DNA of 64,000 nt from Dehalogenimonas lykanthroporepellens BL-DC-9 (GCA_000143165.1 CP002084.1:1488001-1552000), one strand, 5' to 3'; numbered from the stretch's first letter, positions 43,829 to 51,976 are shown. A program made the numbers and translations. The notes: generated from the letters alone by a model not told the origin.

Positions 43829-44794
43829 ATGTTCAGAAAACAGGTGGTTTCAGTCATTGCACTGGTACTCGTGGTTGCTTCGTTTGCCGGGTGTGGTCCC
43901 GGTGAAGAAGCGGTATTCTTCATTACTTCTCCCTTGACCGACACTGAAACGCGTTCCAATATCGTTAAGGTGGAAGGAACGGTTTCGTCCAATGCTTCGT
44001 CTGTTGAGATTAACGGTCAGTCTGCATGGGTGGATGACGGCGCTTTTTTCGCCTGGGTGGAACTGGAGGAGGGGGCTAATGTCATCGAAGGCAGTGCCGT
44101 AATCGGCGGCAACCAGCTGGATGACAGCGTTACGCTTACCTTTACCCCGAATCTAACGGTGTTCCTTGATTATCCCAACGGTGGCACTCAGGTTGATTAC
44201 CGGGTTTCGCCGGTGACGGTCAACGGCCTGGTAACGGTACCGGAGGCCACGGTCACGGTGAACGGTTCGCCGGTTACCGTTGATGCCGCCGGCTCGTTTT
44301 CCGCTGACGTTCAGCTTGGTGAAGACGGCGGAACCCTGGAAGTTGTCGCCGTTTCGGGTGGTGACCAGGACAGCCTGGTTTATGCCGTTCCCCTGGATGA
44401 TGCCGGCCATGTTGTGTTCGACCCTTATACCTCAGGGTTTCTGGAATACAACGGTTCCACGGAGTTTCCGGACACGCTAACAGTCACTCGAGGTGAAATG
44501 ACCGTGATGAACTGGACGCTGGCAACCGGGAAAAGCATAGACTCTCCCCAGGTCTGTTATGTGACGGTTACCGGGAAGGAGAATTATTCGGCTGTCGATA
44601 AACCGCTCCCATCGGGCTTGAGTATTACCCCGGTGCCGGTCGATCCCTTGGTGTACCCGAATACCGAATATCAGATGGCGTTTATCATCGAGGCATATAA
44701 AGGTTTGAATCCCGGAACTTATTCCATCGAAGCCTCGGTGTTTGTCCAGGACGGGTTCCGTAGTTCTCAGCGTATTGTGATAACGGTGGAGTAG
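43829..44794 (+). CDS. lipoprotein with two Ig-like (glucodextranase B-type) domains
   Basis: 321 residues. Lipobox FAGC (Cys near residue 22). Two tandem beta-sandwich repeats follow: FITSPLTDTETRSNIVKVEGTV ... SVEINGQSAWVDDGAFFAWVELEEGANVI and FLDYPNGGTQVDYRVSPVTVNG ... TVTVNGSPVTVDAAGSFSADVQLGED. This is the pattern seen in glucodextranase B-like/Big surface domains. The C-terminal part (from about 190) is unassigned. Lipid-anchored on the outer face; probably adhesive or structural. CAGGAGG lies upstream of ATG 43829. Confidence 0.8.
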   Translation: MFRKQVVSVIALVLVVASFAGCGPGEEAVFFITSPLTDTETRSNIVKVEGTVSSNASSVEINGQSAWVDDGAFFAWVELEEGANVIEGSAVIGGNQLDDSVTLTFTPNLTVFLDYPNGGTQVDYRVSPVTVNGLVTVPEATVTVNGSPVTVDAAGSFSADVQLGEDGGTLEVVAVSGGDQDSLVYAVPLDDAGHVVFDPYTSGFLEYNGSTEFPDTLTVTRGEMTVMNWTLATGKSIDSPQVCYVTVTGKENYSAVDKPLPSGLSITPVPVDPLVYPNTEYQMAFIIEAYKGLNPGTYSIEASVFVQDGFRSSQRIVITVE

Positions 44795-44843
44795 CGGTAT
44801 TGGGTATCAGCCGGGCTCACCGCGGAACCGGAGTTGTCCGTAT

Positions 44844-44885
44844 TTGACAAACTCCCGCAATAAATGTATCTTCAATGTAGATACA
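44844..44885 (+). promoter_or_regulatory. mazEF promoter and operator
   Basis: TTGACA (44844-44849), 17-bp spacer, TATCTT (44867-44872). The -10 overlaps the inverted repeat TGTATC...GATACA (44865-44885), a likely operator for autorepression by MazE. Confidence 0.65.
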
Positions 44886-44901
44886 ACAAATTGGGGGTGT
44901 C

Positions 44902-45144
44902 ATGAAAACGCGTATTCAGAAGTGGGGCAATAGCCTTGCTTTGCGTATTCCTAAATCCTTCGCCTGTGAAACTGGGCTGGTGAAAGAGTCACCCGTGGAA
45001 GTGACGTTAGAAGACGGTAAGCTCATTATTAGTCCAGTGAATCAACAAAAGTCGGGTCTTGCGCAACTGCTGGCGCAGGTTACTCCGGAAAATCTGCATT
45101 GTGAAGTTGATACCGGCATCGCAGTCGGTAAGGAAATATGGTGA
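44902..45144 (+). CDS. mazE: MazE-family antitoxin
   Basis: 80 residues. The N-terminal AbrB/MazE swapped-hairpin fold (MKTRIQKWGNSLALRIPKSFACE, VEVTLEDGKLIISPV) binds DNA, and the flexible C-terminal half should wrap the toxin. It overlaps mazF by 7 bp. GGGGGTGTC lies before ATG 44902. Confidence 0.92.
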   Translation: MKTRIQKWGNSLALRIPKSFACETGLVKESPVEVTLEDGKLIISPVNQQKSGLAQLLAQVTPENLHCEVDTGIAVGKEIW

Positions 45145-45485
45145 GCCGCCTGGCTTATGTCCCCCGGTGCGGCGATGTAGTATGGCTTGATTTGGATCCA
45201 CAGGCAAGTCACGAGCAAGCAGGGAGACGCCCCGCACTGGTGCTGTCGCCGCAAGACTATAACAGTAGGGTAGGGTTAGCCGTCTTTTGCCCCATCACCT
45301 GTCATGTCAAAGGTTATCCGTTTGAAGTCCCTCTTCCTGCCGGGTTGCCGGTAGCGGGGACAATCCTGTCCGACCAGGTCAAGAACCTGGATTGGTCTGT
45401 TCGTAACGCTGAATTGATCTGTCCGTTGCCGGCGGAGACAGTCTCTGAAGTACTTCAGAAATTGCATACCCTGTTGTTTGAATAA
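45138..45485 (+). CDS. mazF: MazF-family mRNA interferase toxin
   Basis: 115 residues with the family motif GDVVWLDLDPQASHEQAGRRPALVLSP and downstream PITCHVKGYPFEV and TILSDQVKNLDW. Sequence-specific RNase that stops growth unless bound by MazE. Start at ATG 45138 overlaps the mazE stop; GTG 45141 is an alternative. Intact. Confidence 0.92.
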   Translation: MVSRLAYVPRCGDVVWLDLDPQASHEQAGRRPALVLSPQDYNSRVGLAVFCPITCHVKGYPFEVPLPAGLPVAGTILSDQVKNLDWSVRNAELICPLPAETVSEVLQKLHTLLFE

Positions 45486-45513
45486 GAAAGCTCCGGGGTG
45501 CTGACACAGGTGC

Positions 45514-45542
45514 TTGACTGGTAGTATTACTGGTAGTATTAT
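45514..45542 (+). promoter_or_regulatory. promoter with tandem 12-bp operator repeats for the vapBC-type pair
   Basis: TTGACT (45514-45519), 17-bp spacer, TATTAT (45537-45542). Two perfect tandem copies of ACTGGTAGTATT (45517-45528, 45529-45540) overlay both boxes, a plausible operator for the antitoxin. Confidence 0.7.
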
Positions 45543-45579
45543 CAGTATGCCGTGGTTTTATTACGGCAGGAGGAACACC

Positions 45580-45873
45580 ATGGGCGGCAAAGCGAAAACG
45601 GAAAAAATGTCGGTTACTCTGCCCAAAGAGCTGGCCGGGGAAATACGAACGGTTGCATCTCAGGGAGAAATCAGCGCATTTTTCACTGAAGCGCTGGAAC
45701 ATTACCTGGCCTACCGCAAACAGTCGATAGCCCTGGAGAAAGGTTTTGGGGCCTGGAAGGATAAAAGTCATCCTGACCTGGTGACCCCTGAGGATTCGAC
45801 GGCCTGGGTTCGCGGTATCAGAACAGCGGGTGAAGCACGGCTGACAGAGACCGGTGAGATTAATGCCAGGTAG
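45580..45873 (+). CDS. vapB: antitoxin of VapBC-type pair (ribbon-helix-helix-like)
   Basis: 97 residues from ATG 45580 (AGGAGG upstream; an earlier in-frame start at 45514 would lie in the promoter). The N-terminus KMSVTLPKELAGEIRTVA resembles a ribbon-helix-helix domain, and the acidic C-terminal half (DLVTPEDSTAWVRG) likely neutralises the toxin. It overlaps vapC by 11 bp. Confidence 0.75.
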   Translation: MGGKAKTEKMSVTLPKELAGEIRTVASQGEISAFFTEALEHYLAYRKQSIALEKGFGAWKDKSHPDLVTPEDSTAWVRGIRTAGEARLTETGEINAR

Positions 45874-46273
45874 CCGGGTCAAAGGTATTTCTTGTATCGT
45901 CGATACGGATATCGCTATCGATTTTCTGAGAAAGCGCCAGTACGCCCGCCAACTGCTTAATCGGTGGGCCGATGAAGGTCTGCTGGCAGTGAGCGCGCTC
46001 ACTCACCTTGAAATATACCAGGGTATGAAGCCCGGTGAAGAAGTGAACACAGATGCTTTCCTGGATGGTCTGATTTCTTTGCCAGTTGATATTCCTGTTG
46101 CCCGGCAGGCGGGTGCGATGTTAGGCGTACTCAGGTCGAAAGGGATAACCATCGGTATGGCTGATGCCATTATCGCCGCCACCGCCCTTCTATTGGGGGT
46201 CCCGCTTTTAACCAACAACGTTGACCACTATCCATTTTCCGGCCTGAAAGTAATCAGAGGTATGGAAGCTTAG
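45863..46273 (+). CDS. vapC: VapC-type PIN-domain toxin
   Basis: 136 residues. PIN-domain acidic residues: Asp in CIVDTDIAIDF, Glu in LTHLEIYQG, Asp in IGMADAIIAATA, and Asp/Asn in LLTNNVDHY. These RNases usually cut tRNA or rRNA. Start at ATG 45863, 11 bp inside the antitoxin frame. Second toxin-antitoxin pair in tandem after mazEF. Confidence 0.9.
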   Translation: MPGSRVKGISCIVDTDIAIDFLRKRQYARQLLNRWADEGLLAVSALTHLEIYQGMKPGEEVNTDAFLDGLISLPVDIPVARQAGAMLGVLRSKGITIGMADAIIAATALLLGVPLLTNNVDHYPFSGLKVIRGMEA

Positions 46274-46349
46274 TAAACCGGTGGCTGACAACCAGGCGGA
46301 CTTGAATCGGCGTTTTGTTCCGGAAAAAAATTGTTAAAAAAACCCGTTT

Positions 46350-46383
46350 CGTTCATCTTGTGTTCATGTTGGGGTGGTATAAT
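46350..46383 (+). promoter_or_regulatory. PhoB-type repeats and -10 box of the ABC operon
   Basis: Two 11-mers CGTTCATCTTG and TGTTCATGTTG (46350-46371), six bases GGGTGG, then TATAAT (46378-46383). This is the same arrangement, to the base, as in the promoters at 34429 and 39058. It links this operon to the sensor cassettes at 30-39 kb. Confidence 0.7.
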
Positions 46384-46431
46384 CCCCTGAAAGCCGTGTA
46401 AAAACGGTAAAAAATCATCCGGAGGTTGCCC

Positions 46432-47481
46432 ATGTCCGACACCAGCAGTCTCTCCCGGCTCAGCCGCCTGGAGTTCCGGAAGCTCCGCAAGGGTACTTCG
46501 CTCTACATCATTGCGGCAGTCATTATCCTTTTCTCCCTGCTGATAAGCTCCAACGTGAGCGACAGCTACAGTCATCAGGTCCGTTTCATTGATGAGAACC
46601 GTTCACAGATGATCTCTCAGATAGAAGCGGGTTTCCTGGCCTTGGATATGAATGTCATTCCGGAAGATTTTGACTGGGAGGCTTACCCGGTACGGGATGA
46701 TCTGGGCAACCTGATACCGGAAAACATCGAATTTTGGAAGGAATTCTACCGGGATGCCTACCAGGCGGAAAAGGACAAGCTGACCGCCGAGGGCGGCCGT
46801 TATTCCCTGGCCCAACTGACCAGTAACGCCGCTATCAGTTTCTCCAATCTTATCCCGGTACTGGGGGTGGCCGCCGGTGTCAGCCTTTTTGCCGGTGAGT
46901 TCCGTAATTCCACCTACCGGCTGATGTTATCCCGCGGCATCCGCCGCTCCTCTCTGATGGGCGCCAAGATACTCACCGTTATCGGTATGTCGCTCTTTTT
47001 CGCCCTGGTGCTCGGGCTGGCGGTGACGCTGAGCGGGTTTATTTCTTATTCCGGTTTATCTTCGGCGGCGCCGGCGGCCTTCAGCTTCGGCGCTTTCCTG
47101 TCCATTTTCTGGCTGGCGGCCCTCATGTTCATTGGCTACACCATGGGTGGCGCCGCTCTGGGCATACTGCTGGGTTCGCCGGTGACCGCCATGACCGTCG
47201 GGCTGATCATCGCTTTTGTCGGCGGCACCATCTTTCTGTTCGCTCATCCGGGCATGGACGGCATCATCGGCGCGCTGTCGCCGTTGTCATTGGGTTATAA
47301 CTTCGGTTCGATGATTCAGGAATCCTGGGTTAACACCGCCAGTATGGGGGTCACCATCCCGGGCGATGGTCGCAATGACTACCGTGACCTGCCGGCGGCT
47401 CTCATCGGCGTCTTCATCTATATCGGCCTGTATGCCACGGTTGTCTTTACCGTGTTCGGTCGCAAGGAGCTGAAAGCATGA
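46432..47481 (+). CDS. ABC-2-type transporter permease
   Basis: 349 residues from ATG 46432 (GGAGG upstream; TTG 46426 is less likely). TM1 (about 20-42) is followed by a large extracytoplasmic loop of about 85 residues and then five more membrane segments. AGEFRNSTYRLMLSRGIRRSSLMGAK is typical of the ABC-2 permease coupling region. It forms the membrane pore with the ATPase encoded next (ATGA overlap). Substrate unknown; such pairs often export lipids, peptides or antibiotics. First gene of a seven-gene operon behind the PhoB-type promoter. Confidence 0.88.
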   Translation: MSDTSSLSRLSRLEFRKLRKGTSLYIIAAVIILFSLLISSNVSDSYSHQVRFIDENRSQMISQIEAGFLALDMNVIPEDFDWEAYPVRDDLGNLIPENIEFWKEFYRDAYQAEKDKLTAEGGRYSLAQLTSNAAISFSNLIPVLGVAAGVSLFAGEFRNSTYRLMLSRGIRRSSLMGAKILTVIGMSLFFALVLGLAVTLSGFISYSGLSSAAPAAFSFGAFLSIFWLAALMFIGYTMGGAALGILLGSPVTAMTVGLIIAFVGGTIFLFAHPGMDGIIGALSPLSLGYNFGSMIQESWVNTASMGVTIPGDGRNDYRDLPAALIGVFIYIGLYATVVFTVFGRKELKA

Positions 47482-48392
47482 ATTTAAATAATCACATTCT
47501 GGAAACTGAAAATCTGACCAAACGCTTCGGCGAGGTTATCGCGGTCAAGAACCTGAGCATCACCGTGGAGCGGGGGCAGGTCTTCGGCTTTCTCGGCCCC
47601 AACGGCTCCGGCAAGACCACCACCATTTCCTGTGTCCTGGGGCTGATCAATGCCACCTCCGGGCAGGTGAAGCTGTTCGGTGAGCCTTGGCGGGCGGAGT
47701 CTTTACAGCGGGTCGGCGTGGTCATGGACCTGCACGGTTTTTACCCCAACTTTTCCGGCCGGGACAATGTTCGCATCTTCGGTGAGCTGACCGGGCCGGT
47801 ATCCGATGAACGGGTGAATGAAGTCTTGAAACTGGTCGGCCTGGCCGACCGCGCCGGCAGTAAGTTCCGCACCTATTCCATGGGCATGAAACAGCGTCTG
47901 GCGGTAGCTCTGGCTCTGTTGAACGACCCGGAGTTTCTGATATTGGATGAACCCACCAACGGCATGGACCCGGAAGGCATCGTCGAGATTCGCAACCTGA
48001 TCATTGACCTTAACCGTCGCGGCAAGACTATCCTGCTGGCCTCCCATCTGCTGTCCGAGGTGGAGCAGGTCTGTACCCATCTGGCCATCCTCAAGAAAGG
48101 GGTTGTCGTCAGCCAGGGAGCTATGGCCGACCTTATCAGCGGCGCCGGTCAGGCCGGTGTCGTCTTCGAAATTGTGACTTCCAACCTGGAGGCGTCGGCT
48201 ACGGTGCTGGAGAAGGCGGGCTATGAGGTCAAACAGGGTCGGGACCGGGTGCTGGTTTCGGCTCAGGCGGACGCGGCGGAAAAGATATCATCAGCTCTGG
48301 CCGCTGAAAAGCTCTTTGTCACCGAGATGCGCCGCACCACCGGTAGTCTGGAGAGTGTCTTCATCGAGGCCACCCAGCCGAAACAGCGGTAA
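47478..48392 (+). CDS. ABC transporter ATP-binding protein
   Basis: 304 residues: Walker A GPNGSGKTTT, signature YSMGMKQRLAVA, Walker B LILDEPTNGMDPEG, H-loop LLASHLLSEVEQ, and a C-terminal extension of about 90 residues as in CcmA/bacitracin-exporter-type ATPases. It drives the permease encoded upstream. Starts within the permease stop (ATGA), so stoichiometric synthesis is likely. Confidence 0.94.
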   Translation: MNLNNHILETENLTKRFGEVIAVKNLSITVERGQVFGFLGPNGSGKTTTISCVLGLINATSGQVKLFGEPWRAESLQRVGVVMDLHGFYPNFSGRDNVRIFGELTGPVSDERVNEVLKLVGLADRAGSKFRTYSMGMKQRLAVALALLNDPEFLILDEPTNGMDPEGIVEIRNLIIDLNRRGKTILLASHLLSEVEQVCTHLAILKKGVVVSQGAMADLISGAGQAGVVFEIVTSNLEASATVLEKAGYEVKQGRDRVLVSAQADAAEKISSALAAEKLFVTEMRRTTGSLESVFIEATQPKQR

Positions 48393-48429
48393 AGAAGGCT
48401 GTTGATCATGGGTAAAAGGAGGTAATGTC

Positions 48430-48543
48430 ATGAACGGAAGAAATGCTCGTCACCGGCAGGGACTGCGCCTGATGATTGTTGGCCTGGTGGTTTATCGGTC
48501 AGCAGGTAACCAGGCGGCGGTTGAACCGGAGACTCGGGCGTGA
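48430..48543 (+). CDS. small hydrophobic peptide in the ABC operon
   Basis: 37 residues from ATG 48430 behind a very good site (AAAGGAGGTAATGTC). The sequence is basic at the N-terminus, then LRLMIVGLVVY. It ends at TGA 48541, which overlaps the GTG start of the next gene (GTGA), so it may serve mainly to couple translation. A second frame over the same stretch also looks membrane-like, so an older frameshifted gene is possible. Confidence 0.45.
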   Translation: MNGRNARHRQGLRLMIVGLVVYRSAGNQAAVEPETRA

Positions 48544-48995
48544 ACCCCCGCGGTATCCGGATATTTGCCGGAATTCAGATGGTGCTGGGCGTAGGGTTGG
48601 TCTATTGCGCCTGGTACCTGGCCGACATAAAGGCCGGTTCCGTGCCTTTGTCGGACGGTATCATATTCTATTCCCGTCCGCCGAGTATAAGTCTTGAAGT
48701 TGCGGTTCTGCTCCTCGGCATCTTTATCTTTCTATTGGCGCTTATTCAGCGGGAATATGATATTCGGTTCAGCGGGTATCAGATTATGGCGGGTCTGGCG
48801 TCAGCCGTTGTGGGCGGCGTTTTATTCTCGCGGGCGGCCTTGACGACATACGGTGAAATATCGCCTTGGTATTATTCGGCTTACCTGCCGATGGCATTGG
48901 GACTGGCAGTGCTCGTCATCGGGTTTATCCAGTTCCGCCATGCTGAAGCCCTTGGGGACGTTAAGTCGGACAGCCCGGAGAGGTTGTATCGGTGA
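48540..48995 (+). CDS. four-helix membrane protein, unknown
   Basis: 151 residues from GTG 48540. Four hydrophobic segments (about residues 6-26, 45-66, 81-100, 115-135) and short loops. No domain recognised. Its place inside the ABC operon, coupled on both sides by GTGA overlaps, suggests a role with the transporter or the envelope. Confidence 0.7.
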   Translation: MNPRGIRIFAGIQMVLGVGLVYCAWYLADIKAGSVPLSDGIIFYSRPPSISLEVAVLLLGIFIFLLALIQREYDIRFSGYQIMAGLASAVVGGVLFSRAALTTYGEISPWYYSAYLPMALGLAVLVIGFIQFRHAEALGDVKSDSPERLYR

Positions 48996-49195
48996 GGTTC
49001 GGTATCTTCGAAACGTTGTTCATCGGCCTGCTCGTGGCCGGTCTGGTCTGGGTTGTCTACCAGATTGTCCGGCCGCCGGTTGCGCCGGAAAACGAGTCAC
49101 TGAAACAGGAACTGCGTGACCTGCGCCGTCGCCTGGCAGCCTTGAGTTCCGATGACGGGCAAGAAACGGACGAAAAGAAGGGAGATTCCGGCTGA
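48992..49195 (+). CDS. small membrane-anchored coiled-coil protein, unknown
   Basis: 67 residues from GTG 48992 (GTGA overlap). One N-terminal helix (ETLFIGLLVAGLVWVVYQIV), then a heptad-like charged stretch (ENESLKQELRDLRRRLAALS) and an acidic tail. Resembles phage-shock PspB-like small anchors in layout but is not clearly homologous. The following gene has the same architecture. Confidence 0.65.
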   Translation: MRFGIFETLFIGLLVAGLVWVVYQIVRPPVAPENESLKQELRDLRRRLAALSSDDGQETDEKKGDSG

Positions 49196-49389
49196 TGACA
49201 TTCGGACCTTTGGAATTCATGATTATAATCATCAATATCCTGCTCTGGCTTGTTCCCATCGCCATCGTCGTTGTTCTGGTACGCAACTATTTCATTAAAA
49301 GGCACCGGGCAGAAAACCGTGAACTGCAGGAAGAAATTGACGCTTTGAAGGATCAGGTTTCCTCTCTGGAGCGGAACCGGAAGGGTTGA
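49195..49389 (+). CDS. small membrane-anchored coiled-coil protein, second of a pair
   Basis: 64 residues from ATG 49195 (TGATG overlap). One helix (IIIINILLWLVPIAIVVVLV) then a coiled coil (RAENRELQEEIDALKDQVSSLE). PspB/PspC-like layout; with the previous gene it could form a hetero-oligomeric membrane scaffold. Function unknown. Confidence 0.65.
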   Translation: MTFGPLEFMIIIINILLWLVPIAIVVVLVRNYFIKRHRAENRELQEEIDALKDQVSSLERNRKG

Positions 49390-49390
49390 G

Positions 49391-50617
49391 ATGTTCGGTT
49401 TCTACGCTTTTCTCCTGATGTGGTACGGCCTGGGGGCTATCATCGGTGTCATTGTATTCCGTGATGCCCGCAGACTGGGTCGGCGGGTCGGTGAAGCACT
49501 GGCCTGGGCTCTGGCTTCGGGTTTGTTGCTCCCGTTTGCCGCTCTGATTTACTATTTTCTCACCCGTCGGGACTGGCAAAAGGAATCAGCCGGTGAGCTT
49601 CCGGCGGCTGATGACTCCGCTAATCCCTTCATTCGTTTTCTGCGGTCGGCCGGCCGTAATCGGGGTGCGCTGGTTGTGCTTCTCTTGATCCTGGCCAGTG
49701 TGATCCCCAATCTCTACGGTCAGGGCTGGTTTTGTTTTTCTTTCGGTTCGGAAGATGTCGATCCGTTGACCGTTCAATGGCAGAGCGGCATCGGCGCCTG
49801 TTTCGACGGTGAGTACCTGTGGGTGGCCGATGACGGCGGCCTCGCGGTTCGTAAGGTAGACCCGGCTGACGGGTCGGTGGTGGGTGAGGTTCCTATCGAG
49901 GGCCGGGCCGAGGGCATGGCCTTTGACGGCAAATACATTTGGGTATCGGTTCTCAGCGGTAGTTACCCGAGTGGCCATCTGGTGAAAATAAATGCCGACA
50001 GTCTGAAGGTGACAGTGTATGACCGGTGGTCGGTCAACCCCGATGATTATGGTTCCTTGTATTATGACGGCAAGTATCTCTGGGGCGGCATGGGCGGCAT
50101 CAGTAAAATCTGCCGCACCAACGGCATCGTTGTCGATGACCGGCTGGTCGAACACGGCCCTAACTATCTGGTCTCCGACGGCCGGTATCTCTGGTCGGCC
50201 GGACAGAATTTCAACCGGATTGACCCTGACCGCGGCAGTATCGTTGACTCAACCGGCAGTGTCCCCGGCGCCGTCGGCGGTTCTCTGATGTTCGATGGTA
50301 AAGACCTGTGGTTTTTCAATGGTTTAGCCTTATATTGGTTGGATCTCGACAGTGACGGTAATCCTATCTCGGAAACTAAGTTTGAAATGCCGGTCTACGG
50401 CGGCAATGCGGTGACCGACGGTAGCACCATCTGGATGGTGGACATCGAGGACGGCACCGTGGTCGAATTCGACATCGCCACCCGGGAAATCGTCGGCTTG
50501 ACCACGGTTTCATTCGCCGATGGCACCTATGCCATGAGAGCCGCCCTGGCTTACGACGGTCACGATGTCTGGGTCGTCAACCGCGCCAACGGCTCGGTCT
50601 ACAAAGTGCAGGGCTGA
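49391..50617 (+). CDS. membrane protein with extracytoplasmic beta-propeller-like repeats
   Basis: 408 residues. Two N-terminal helices (about 4-22, 35-55), a linker, a third helix (ALVVLLLILASVIPNLYG), then repeated blades ending in DGEYLWVAD, DGKYIWVSV, DGKYLWGGM, DGRYLWSAG, DGKDLWFFN, DGSTIWMVD and DGHDVWVVN, spaced about 45 residues. At least seven repeats suggest one propeller outside the membrane. It starts one base after the previous stop and ends the ABC operon. Possibly a sensor or binding partner of the transporter. Confidence 0.75.
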   Translation: MFGFYAFLLMWYGLGAIIGVIVFRDARRLGRRVGEALAWALASGLLLPFAALIYYFLTRRDWQKESAGELPAADDSANPFIRFLRSAGRNRGALVVLLLILASVIPNLYGQGWFCFSFGSEDVDPLTVQWQSGIGACFDGEYLWVADDGGLAVRKVDPADGSVVGEVPIEGRAEGMAFDGKYIWVSVLSGSYPSGHLVKINADSLKVTVYDRWSVNPDDYGSLYYDGKYLWGGMGGISKICRTNGIVVDDRLVEHGPNYLVSDGRYLWSAGQNFNRIDPDRGSIVDSTGSVPGAVGGSLMFDGKDLWFFNGLALYWLDLDSDGNPISETKFEMPVYGGNAVTDGSTIWMVDIEDGTVVEFDIATREIVGLTTVSFADGTYAMRAALAYDGHDVWVVNRANGSVYKVQG

Positions 50618-50810
50618 TGTTCACCTTCTTTCGCGAAAGGTACTATGCTATGAGAGCCGCCGCCGCGGCTATTGAGCACCGTCATTACGAGGAGCTCAGC
50701 GACGTGGTGATCTTGTTCATCTGCCTGCCCGCCTGCCATTGCGCGCACCCATCAGCCGAGAAACAATCTCGGTACCCCTATCCGCCGCAACTATCTATGT
50801 CATTACCCGT

Positions 50811-50930
50811 GAAAACGGGAACGCTGATGGCTGACAGCTCGTCCCCCGTTTTGGACATTGAATATTTAAGATTTAATATTGTTTATGATTTGTTATTTGG
50901 GATTTGGAATTTCCCGGCCAAACCGGGGGT
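50811..50930. repeat. dispersed intergenic repeat, copy 1
   Basis: About 115 bp matching 52043-52150 with scattered changes, for example ACGGGAACGCTGA, GACAGCTCGT, GATTTGTTATTTGGGATTTGG and CTTCCCGGC-like ends. It lies in the 326-bp gap after the ABC operon, which also has a CGTCATTACGAGGAGC segment like common REP-type repeats. Confidence 0.7.
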
Positions 50931-50943
50931 ATGGGAGGGGTAA

Positions 50944-51648
50944 TTGAAAAAGGCCTCAGGATTAAAAAAGAGCCTGTTGCTCATCGGCTTATTCGTCGGG
51001 CTGACGGTGGTGTCCGGTTGCGCCGATCCGGTAGCTTCCGTTCCCCGGAATATTGAAGACCTTTCGCTGACCGGGGTCTGGCGCCAGGTGGTGGACGTCA
51101 TCGATATCCAGGCGGAGTCGGCCCGGCTGGACACATTCAATCTGGTTACCGACGCTGAGGGTGAAATACAACGGCTGTCGCTGAAATTCTATGGCTATGA
51201 TTCTGACGGGAGACCGAAATTCTTTAGCGCCGAGATGAACTCAAACAGATTGCTGGGGGTGAAAACTTTGGTCACTACGTCGGTTTTGGAGTATCGGCAC
51301 CCTCTGGGGATTCTGGCTGAACTCGACGCCGTGGGCATCGCGGCGTTGGAGCCGGGGGACGACGGCTTATCCATCCAGATAAGATTTCAACGGAACGATA
51401 TCAGCTATAGGTATGAATACACTGATGTCTTCCATTTGTCGAACGGAAACTTGCGGCAATTGGATAAAATCCGGTTTTCCAACGATTATTATTCTTGTGT
51501 CATCGAATATTTTCAGCTTCAAAAGTCCGATTCCGGTATCTATACCACGCCGCCGGCGCCGGTGCCGCCCGGACAGCGGACGGGCCAGGTGTGGTTTCTG
51601 ACCGAAGACCTGTCTATGGCAGTCGATGTGGTATATTTGGATGAATGA
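50944..51648 (+). CDS. lipoprotein of unknown function
   Basis: 234 residues from TTG 50944 (GGGAGGGG upstream). Signal with lipobox VSGC (Cys near residue 26). The mature part (SLTGVWRQVVDVIDIQAESA, LSLKFYGYDSDGRP) is not recognised; beta-rich. It has its own ribosome site but no clear promoter, and the dispersed repeat lies directly before it. Confidence 0.7.
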   Translation: MKKASGLKKSLLLIGLFVGLTVVSGCADPVASVPRNIEDLSLTGVWRQVVDVIDIQAESARLDTFNLVTDAEGEIQRLSLKFYGYDSDGRPKFFSAEMNSNRLLGVKTLVTTSVLEYRHPLGILAELDAVGIAALEPGDDGLSIQIRFQRNDISYRYEYTDVFHLSNGNLRQLDKIRFSNDYYSCVIEYFQLQKSDSGIYTTPPAPVPPGQRTGQVWFLTEDLSMAVDVVYLDE

Positions 51649-51787
51649 ATGGAATTACCGATGGTCTTGAAATTATCCGGATTCGGCCAAACTCCACCGA
51701 GTCGTCATTGCGGGCGATCCCGAAGGGGCGCGAAGCAACCTCGGTCGCTGTCGCGCTTCACGGCGGTGTCCATCTTTTAAGGAATCG

Positions 51788-51976
51788 ATGCGTATGCTGA
51801 AACAATTTTTAGCCGGTGTGTTCGTCATCGTTATCGGCTTTTCGACGGTCGCCTGCGGCAACGCATCGGCCAGCCCCGGCCCGCCATCCATCAGTCCGGT
51901 TTCAGTCATCGCCGCCTTCATCGGCGGCTTCGCCGTGGCTGGCCTGATATTCAACCTGCTCCGTCGCCGTAAGTGA
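51788..51976 (+). CDS. small lipoprotein with C-terminal membrane helix
   Basis: 62 residues. N-terminal signal with STVAC lipobox-like site (Cys near residue 23), Ser/Pro-rich linker, second hydrophobic helix (VIAAFIGGFAVAGLIFNLL) and a basic end RRRK. Layout fits a small protein with the linker outside. A start at ATG 51794 is also possible. Upstream lies a short REP-like segment (CGTCATTGCGGGCGATC). Confidence 0.6.
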   Translation: MRMLKQFLAGVFVIVIGFSTVACGNASASPGPPSISPVSVIAAFIGGFAVAGLIFNLLRRRK

